Part shown: one piece after another, positions 33,120-37,916 of the stretch
Layout of the letters: the number at the start of each line of letters is the position of its first letter
How positions within the stretch are numbered: the first letter of the stretch is position 1
Assembly: GCA_002722885.1 (NCBI GenBank)
Contig: PBNE01000014.1
Span: 4,161 to 42,076, forward strand
Direction: 5' to 3'
Source of the DNA: Rhodospirillaceae bacterium
GTDB lineage: Bacteria > Pseudomonadota > Alphaproteobacteria > SP197
DNA length: 37,916 nt
Position numbers and translations under genes: made by a program
The notes under the pieces: model-generated
The model's database searches: none
Seen by the model: only the letters and a program-made list of their open reading frames with translations
What the model was told of the DNA's origin: nothing

Positions 33120-33725
33120 TTTTCGCGCAAAGATACCCGTTCCACGCACTTGGCCCATGTTGTGGGCCCAGATAGGATCCGACGGCGTGATGGCACCGAC
33201 GCCCACAATGTAGAAGTTATCGCCAATCCATACCTAACCCGTCTCCGGCAACGCATTGGCGACAGACCCGTCGTGTGACCGTTCCATCAGCAACGCGAGT
33301 GCATCACCGATTTCGATCGGCGCCGGCTCGAAAATCGTTCCCAATCGTGTCGTTTCGAGTAGGACAGAGTTGTCGGCGCCCAGTGCGACCACCCAATCCA
33401 TGTTTCGAAACGTCACCTGATAACTGGCCCAGAGATTGGCCGCCCACTCTTGGTCGAGAAGGATGACAATTCGTTTCACGGCCTCGTCCCACCAGGTAAA
33501 CTCGACCACATTCTCGGCCATCTGGCTGTCGATTTTCTGGAGTGCGCCTGCCAGTCTGATCTGAGCATCCTGATCGGCCTGTCGATCGAGCTCACGCGCC
33601 GAATAGAGGACCTGGATCACCACAACCACAGCGGCCAAGAGCAAAACATCCGCAACCGGCAGAAAGAGGGTTGTGACGCCTGAATGGCGATAGGGCCGTG
33701 GAGAATCCCGAACCTCAGCGTTCAT
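33120..33725 (-). pseudogene. CHASE4-type periplasmic sensor domain, interrupted by in-frame TAG and lacking an output domain
   Basis: From ATG 33725 the frame encodes a TM segment (VTTLFLPVADVLLLAAVVVVIQVLY), then the CHASE4 pattern DRQADQDAQIRLAGALQKIDSQ, FTWWDEAVKRIVILLDQEWA, and later ETG. TAG follows at 33234-33236 and then, in the same frame, VWIGDNFYIVGVGAITPSDP to about 33125, which is the expected final part of CHASE4. No second TM, HAMP, GGDEF or EAL domain follows. Instead the sequence runs into the radical-SAM remnant. The ancestor was probably a diguanylate cyclase/phosphodiesterase sensor. A truncated one-TM protein ending at residue 163 could still be made. Confidence 0.55.
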
Positions 33726-33858
33726 GGCGAGCTGTTTAAAGCAGATCAAATCCGCGCAGTTTGCGCCATTCCTGCGGGGTCACGTTCGCTTCAAAGGCGT
33801 GCTCTGCGTCTTGAAGAACGCGGCGATTGTTCTAAGTGTGATCAGACGAGGGAATGGT

Positions 33859-34671
33859 TTGGCAGCAAACAGATCTGTATTGACCTTCTGGGGTGTCCGA
33901 GGCGGCATTCCCGCGCCGGGCGGAGCAACAAAGCAGTTCGGCGGCAATTCCCCATGTGTTGAGGTCAACTGCGGCGATCGTATCGTGGTGTTTGATGCGG
34001 GCACCGGACTACGCGTACTGGGGCAATCGCTGATGGCACGGTCTCCGGTGAAAGGCGACCTACTCTTCAGTCATACCAACTTCAATCGCATCTGCGGCCT
34101 GCCGTTCTTCGCAGCGGCCTTCCATCCGAAGAACAATTTTGCATTCTGGTGCGGTCACAGGCCCGAAGAGGGCAACATTCAGGCTGTTCTGACAACCCTG
34201 ATGACCGATCCGGTCTTTCCTGTTCCGATAGATATCTTCAACGCACAGCTGTCGTTCCACGATTTTCCGGCAGGCACGGGCTTTGCACTCGACTCCGGGA
34301 TCGAAGTGGCGTCGATTGCGGTATCCTGCGGGCTGCCCGGCACGTCCTACAAGGTCCACTGTACGGGTGGAACCATCGGATACGCCTGCGCGTTGACCCC
34401 GCCTGATGACCTCACAAAACTGGTCGACTTCGTGACCGGTTGCGACATTCTGATTCTCAGCTTCGTGGGCCATGATCCCGATCGCCTGGACGCGATCGCC
34501 GCCGAAGTTGCCGAGCGCGCCGGCATTGGCCAGCTCATCGTGACCGACCATGCTCCAGAGGCAACGGACGATGACCTCCTGGCGCGAGAAGAAGGGCTCA
34601 TGAACCGCTTCAGCGCGTCACGACTCGCCCGCGAAGGCGATTGCATGCAGATCGGCGAACCGCATCACTGA
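33859..34671 (+). CDS. Metallo-beta-lactamase-fold protein with degenerate metal-binding motif
   Basis: The domain starts LTFWGVRGGIPAPG, then FGGNSPCVEVNCGDRIVVFDAGTGLRVLG. These match small MBL-fold phosphodiesterase-like proteins, in which SHTHWDHICGLPFF (HxHxDH) follows. Here the segment reads SHTNFNRICGLPFF: three metal ligands are changed (His to Asn, Asp to Asn, His to Arg). The later conserved HPGG is CGLPG, and the Asp after the second strand is also absent. The 270-residue frame is otherwise intact, so this is an inactive paralogue or a gene under relaxed selection. TTG 33859 with GAGGGA upstream is proposed. ATG 33724 would add 45 residues unlike the family and overlap the divergent CHASE4 start, so the start is uncertain. 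Confidence 0.65.
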   Translation: MAANRSVLTFWGVRGGIPAPGGATKQFGGNSPCVEVNCGDRIVVFDAGTGLRVLGQSLMARSPVKGDLLFSHTNFNRICGLPFFAAAFHPKNNFAFWCGHRPEEGNIQAVLTTLMTDPVFPVPIDIFNAQLSFHDFPAGTGFALDSGIEVASIAVSCGLPGTSYKVHCTGGTIGYACALTPPDDLTKLVDFVTGCDILILSFVGHDPDRLDAIAAEVAERAGIGQLIVTDHAPEATDDDLLAREEGLMNRFSASRLAREGDCMQIGEPHH

Positions 34672-34677
34672 CCGCTG

Positions 34678-36441
34678 CTACGCGGCCAGAAGGTCGTCAA
34701 TGTCATTGATTGTAGGGTCCACCCGCTCGATGTTCACGCGGTACCACAGCGCATAAAATAGAAGGCTCCATGCGGCGAACCCCTTCCGCTTGTCCTTCGC
34801 GTCCACGAACAGCCGTGTAATGTTTTCGGGCCGCGTCCAGCCCTCAATTGCCGGTGAGGTAGCGACTCGATGACCCAGACTTTCGCCGCGGTCAGCGATC
34901 CAGGCTCCGACCGGGACCGTGAACCCGCGTTTCTTCGAAAACGCATCTGCTTCGGGCAAGGCCTCATCCAGCCAGCGGCGAAGCATGAACTTGCCCTTCC
35001 CGTCGCGTATTTTTTGATCGTCGGCGAGGCGGTACGCCACGTCCGCAATGTGCGGATCAAGGAAAGGCACACGCCCTTCCATCCCGTTGGCCATCAGGCA
35101 ACGGTCGAGCTTGGTGAGCAGATCGTTCGGCAACCAGTCAGCCATGTCCATGGCCTGAGCGACCTGCAATCTGCTTCGGCCACGCCGTGAGACAACCTTC
35201 CCGGCAGCCGCCAGACCACAGTTCCAACCGGCGGTCGGGCCTTTCAGAATACCGAGACTATCAAAGGCTCCCTTGCGCCGGAGTCGGCCGCCTCCCAGCA
35301 AACGGGGACGCGAGAAGCGTCGGTAGCGGCCGTATCCTGCAAAGAGCTCGTCACCTCCCTCGCCGGACAGCACAACCTTAAGGCTCTCGGATGCAATCTC
35401 GGCCAGGCGGTAGGTCGGCAAGGTCGCATAGTCGGCAGCAGGGTCATCCATGGCCCGTGCCACACACGGCAGAAGCCGCCAGAAATCGTCACGAGAAAAC
35501 AGCACCTCAACATGATCAGCGCCAGCAGCTCGGGCCACCGCTGCCGCATGAGCCCGCTCATCGCGTGCCTCCGGAACGTCGAAGCCCACCGTGAAGGCGC
35601 GAACGGCACGCTCGTCGATGCGCTTCATGGCAGCGAGGATTGCCGAACTGTCGACGCCACCAGACAGAAACAGGCCATAGGGAACATCGGATCGTTCATG
35701 AACGGTGACGCTGTCAATCATGGCGGAGTCGACGCGCGACAGCGCTTCTTCGTCATCCCAATCACCTTGATCGAGTTCAGGAAGAGCATCACGTCTGATG
35801 CGTTCGACCACCCTGCCATTTTCAACAACCACGGTTTCCCCGGGCAGCAGGCGCTCGATGCCATCAAAGATTGTCCTGCGGCCGGTTGTGAACTGACACT
35901 GTAGAAGTTCGAGGCGCTTTTCCTCATCGACCACCGGCGAAACAAGCCCAGCCGCAATCAGTGCCTGAGGCTCAGATGCAAACGCAAGGCCCAGGCCCGT
36001 CTCCGCGATGTAAAGTGGCTTGATCCCGAACGGGTCGCGCGACAGAAAAAGCTGTTCTTTTTCCAGGTCATAGAGTGCGATTCCGTACATGCCACGCAGG
36101 CCCCGGGCAAAATCCTGACCATCCTTGTCGTGAAGCAGGAGCGGCACTTCGCAATCCGATGCTGTCCGAAAACGTTCGTCGCCCAGAACCCGTCGCCATT
36201 CGACATGATTGTAGATCTCACCGTTCGCGATGAGGACCTGCCCCGACGGACCGTGAAGCGGCTGATCGCCAGTCAGGAGGTCGATGATGGCGAGCCTGCG
36301 CTGCACCATGGCGAGTGGGCCGTTGCGGTAGCGTCCCTCGCCATCTGGCCCGCGATGGGCAATGGCGGCCGCAAGGTCGTGCAGGACTCTCTCCGGAACC
36401 TCTATACCAGGACGCGCCATGACACCGGCGATACCGCACAT
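34678..36441 (-). CDS. asnB: Asparagine synthase (glutamine-hydrolysing)-like amidotransferase
   Basis: A 587-residue AsnB-type protein. Cys2 is the glutaminase nucleophile (MCGIAGVM), followed by ANGEIYNH and the ATP-pyrophosphatase domain with SGGVDSS, SGEGGDELFAGYGRY and RVPFLDPH. ATG 36441 overlaps the preceding glycosyltransferase stop (TGATG), so it is translated together with it. In polysaccharide clusters such amidotransferases act on sugar acids or unknown substrates rather than making asparagine, so function in exopolysaccharide or O-antigen modification is likely. The first residue and the synthetase loop are intact. Confidence 0.88.
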   Translation of the reverse strand: MCGIAGVMARPGIEVPERVLHDLAAAIAHRGPDGEGRYRNGPLAMVQRRLAIIDLLTGDQPLHGPSGQVLIANGEIYNHVEWRRVLGDERFRTASDCEVPLLLHDKDGQDFARGLRGMYGIALYDLEKEQLFLSRDPFGIKPLYIAETGLGLAFASEPQALIAAGLVSPVVDEEKRLELLQCQFTTGRRTIFDGIERLLPGETVVVENGRVVERIRRDALPELDQGDWDDEEALSRVDSAMIDSVTVHERSDVPYGLFLSGGVDSSAILAAMKRIDERAVRAFTVGFDVPEARDERAHAAAVARAAGADHVEVLFSRDDFWRLLPCVARAMDDPAADYATLPTYRLAEIASESLKVVLSGEGGDELFAGYGRYRRFSRPRLLGGGRLRRKGAFDSLGILKGPTAGWNCGLAAAGKVVSRRGRSRLQVAQAMDMADWLPNDLLTKLDRCLMANGMEGRVPFLDPHIADVAYRLADDQKIRDGKGKFMLRRWLDEALPEADAFSKKRGFTVPVGAWIADRGESLGHRVATSPAIEGWTRPENITRLFVDAKDKRKGFAAWSLLFYALWYRVNIERVDPTINDIDDLLAA

Positions 36442-37466
36442 CACCGCACCGCCAGATCAAAAAGCTCACGGTACTGCGCCACAATCGTGTCGCGCCCGAA
36501 GCGTCCCTCGTAGGCCGCGAGCGCTTGGCCTGCCATGACAGCTGCCGCCTCACGGTCGGCCAACACTGCAGAGATCTGGCGCGCGAGAGCACGACCATCG
36601 TCGACCGGTGCCAGCAGGCCTGTCTCACCTTCAACAATCAGTTCGGTCGGTCCCTGACTTGCCGCAGCGACCACCGGCACACTGCGCGCCCATCCCTCCA
36701 GAACAACATTGCCTAACGGCTCGTGCCGCGAGGGACAGACCAGCACATCAGCGGCGGCAAGCAGGCCGCCGACATCCTTACGCCAACCCAGAAACCGGAT
36801 GCGATCCGCCACGCCACGGTCCCGTGCATGGTTCTCAAGCAGGTCGCGCAGGTGTCCTTCTCCGGCGAGCCACAGCCATGTTTCCGGCAAGTCAACCAGG
36901 GCCTCGATCAGGACGTCAAAGGCCTTGTTGGGATGCAACCGGCCCAAGGCAAGCAGCAGAGGCACGTCCGGGGGCGTGTCGAGTTCGGCCCGCGGCACCG
37001 CAACGGCAAGCCGAGTGTCGACAAAGTTGGAAATGTAGTGGGCCCTGTCCGGCGGCGGCCAACCCTGTTGGCGCAGGAAGTCGACAATCCCCTTGGTGTT
37101 GCCGACCAGATGCCGGCATCGGCGGTAATACTTGAGATCGTAATATCCGCCGAGACGTCCAATCTGCACATGGCTCCCCGACGGGCACAATCCAGACGCT
37201 CGATTCATCCATGTCATGACGACATCTGGCGAGGCCTGGCGGACAGCCTCGCGATAGGCAAGGCGACTCTGCAGGTCCAACAACCCTCCGAAACGGAACT
37301 CTCGCGTCGCGATGCCCGCCTGGGTCAACGCCTTTGCGCGGTCCTGATGACGACGAATGATGGCGGCCTGTTCCACGCCTGATTCCGACAACGCCGGAAC
37401 CAGGCGCATGAAAAACTCCTCAGCTCCCCCCGTTGCCGCACCTGCCATGGCCTGGACGACGCGCAT
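36441..37466 (-). CDS. Glycosyltransferase, GT4 (GT-B fold) family
   Basis: A 341-residue glycosyltransferase. The N-terminal Rossmann half begins MRVVQAMAGAATGGAEEFF (GGAE nucleotide-sugar-proximal loop). The C-terminal half has LLALGRLHPNKAFDVLIEAL, then CPSRHEPLGNVVLEGWARSVPVVAA, the GT4 E-x7-E signature (EPLGNVVLE), and PTELIVEGETGLL. ATG 37466 shares one base with the upstream stop (TGATG). It belongs to a three-gene minus-strand operon with a GT2 enzyme and the amidotransferase, probably for a surface polysaccharide. Sugar specificity unknown. Confidence 0.87.
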   Translation of the reverse strand: MRVVQAMAGAATGGAEEFFMRLVPALSESGVEQAAIIRRHQDRAKALTQAGIATREFRFGGLLDLQSRLAYREAVRQASPDVVMTWMNRASGLCPSGSHVQIGRLGGYYDLKYYRRCRHLVGNTKGIVDFLRQQGWPPPDRAHYISNFVDTRLAVAVPRAELDTPPDVPLLLALGRLHPNKAFDVLIEALVDLPETWLWLAGEGHLRDLLENHARDRGVADRIRFLGWRKDVGGLLAAADVLVCPSRHEPLGNVVLEGWARSVPVVAAASQGPTELIVEGETGLLAPVDDGRALARQISAVLADREAAAVMAGQALAAYEGRFGRDTIVAQYRELFDLAVR

Positions 37467-37916
37467 CAGCGGTCCTCCAGCCGTGCACGCAAGTGTGAAA
37501 GCAAGGGATAGAGTCCGGCGAACAGCGCGATCAGGAAGCCCCAGCTTCCCTCGCGCCAACCACCTCGGCCGACGTAGCATTTCCAGAACCGGCTGAAGAC
37601 ACGCAGTACATTGCGCCACAACGTCCCGATCTCACCGCTCTCCCGCAAGTCGCGCGCACGTGATGCGGTGTACCGGTCCAGACGCGCGATCATGTCCGAA
37701 ATGTCCTTATCGACCAGATGATCGATCCTGTTCTCAAGCCAGCGCCGCTCCCCCTTGAGATCGAGACTGGGGTGAATGCGATCATGGCCCCAGCGCTTGG
37801 CACCCGGTGTGAACAGTCGGATCGCCGCCGACACACCCCAGTAGGCCCCCCAGCCATGGCGCACTCGATGCGTTCCGATGTAGTTGTCGAACGGGATCAG
37901 GTAGTGGGCCGGCCCG
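37466..37916 (-). CDS. Family 2 glycosyltransferase, C-terminal part (5' end outside window)
   Basis: The open frame runs from the right edge (GPAHYLIPFDNYIGTHRVRHGW) to TGA at 37466-37468, about 150 residues. The segment RLFTPGAKRWGHDRIHPSLDLKGE matches the WaaE/KdtX-like GT2 C-terminal region with a conserved His, followed by a DRYTASRARDL helix and a hydrophobic stretch (SWGFLIALFAGLYPLLSHL) that may sit at the membrane. The catalytic DXD part lies outside the window. First known gene of the polysaccharide operon here. Confidence 0.7.
   Translation of the reverse strand, partial: GPAHYLIPFDNYIGTHRVRHGWGAYWGVSAAIRLFTPGAKRWGHDRIHPSLDLKGERRWLENRIDHLVDKDISDMIARLDRYTASRARDLRESGEIGTLWRNVLRVFSRFWKCYVGRGGWREGSWGFLIALFAGLYPLLSHLRARLEDR

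Noticed and set aside
1..37916. CRISPR array, IS element or prophage
   Set aside because: No regularly spaced repeats, transposase, integrase or phage structural genes were found by reading.

Overview
The window reads as a high-GC alphaproteobacterial contig. The gph-like HAD phosphatase / glmU / glmS neighbourhood, the typA, RidA and CbtBA homologues, the codon use and the Shine-Dalgarno-led operons all fit a Rhodospirillales-like bacterium, though I cannot place it more precisely. Two traits stand out: a high density of oxidoreductases (SDRs, GMC, P450, several Fe(II)/2-oxoglutarate-type oxygenases, two molybdopterin enzymes), and an unusual number of broken genes. Together they suggest a marine or host-associated organism whose accessory genome is decaying. 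This is inference; part of the damage could also be assembly or sequencing error.

Layout. 1-678 is an AT-rich 3' end of a surface or autotransporter-like gene, unlike everything after it. 679-1291 holds a D-2-hydroxyacid dehydrogenase remnant. 1292-2185 is a phytanoyl-CoA-dioxygenase-like gene interrupted by an amber codon. 2259-5484 (minus) is glmU-glmS (UDP-GlcNAc synthesis), followed by an SDR (minus), a phosphoglycolate-phosphatase-like gene and an amber-interrupted glyoxalase-fold gene (plus). 7572-10024 (minus) is a PhyH-GMC oxidoreductase operon. 10300-11518 holds a TauD-type dioxygenase, an aconitase-X remnant and a pentapeptide-repeat remnant. 12208-20287 is a large redox block: SDR, [4Fe-4S] molybdopterin oxidoreductase, isopenicillin-N-synthase-like oxygenase, DmdA-like GcvT-family protein and a BisC/TorA-type molybdoenzyme. 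20460-22235 is a pair of paralogous membrane-anchored proteins, the second frameshifted. tRNA-Val(CAC) follows, then a small membrane protein, a P450-SDR operon, typA, a cupin remnant, and cbtB-cbtA under a cobalamin riboswitch. 28711-30933 has a TPR protein, a gamma-carbonic-anhydrase-like protein overlapping a frameshifted SDR, and a RidA protein.

The most notable system is at 31016-32964. A thioredoxin-like CPTC protein overlaps by ATGA a gene in which an in-frame TGA sits in a U-G-S-C context and is followed by a SECIS-like hairpin. It is best read as a UGSC-family selenoprotein encoded with its partner. Downstream lie a radical-SAM C-terminal remnant, a CHASE4 sensor remnant with an in-frame amber, an MBL-fold protein that has lost its metal-binding motif, and finally a minus-strand polysaccharide operon (family 2 glycosyltransferase, glycosyltransferase, asparagine-synthase-like amidotransferase) running off the right edge.
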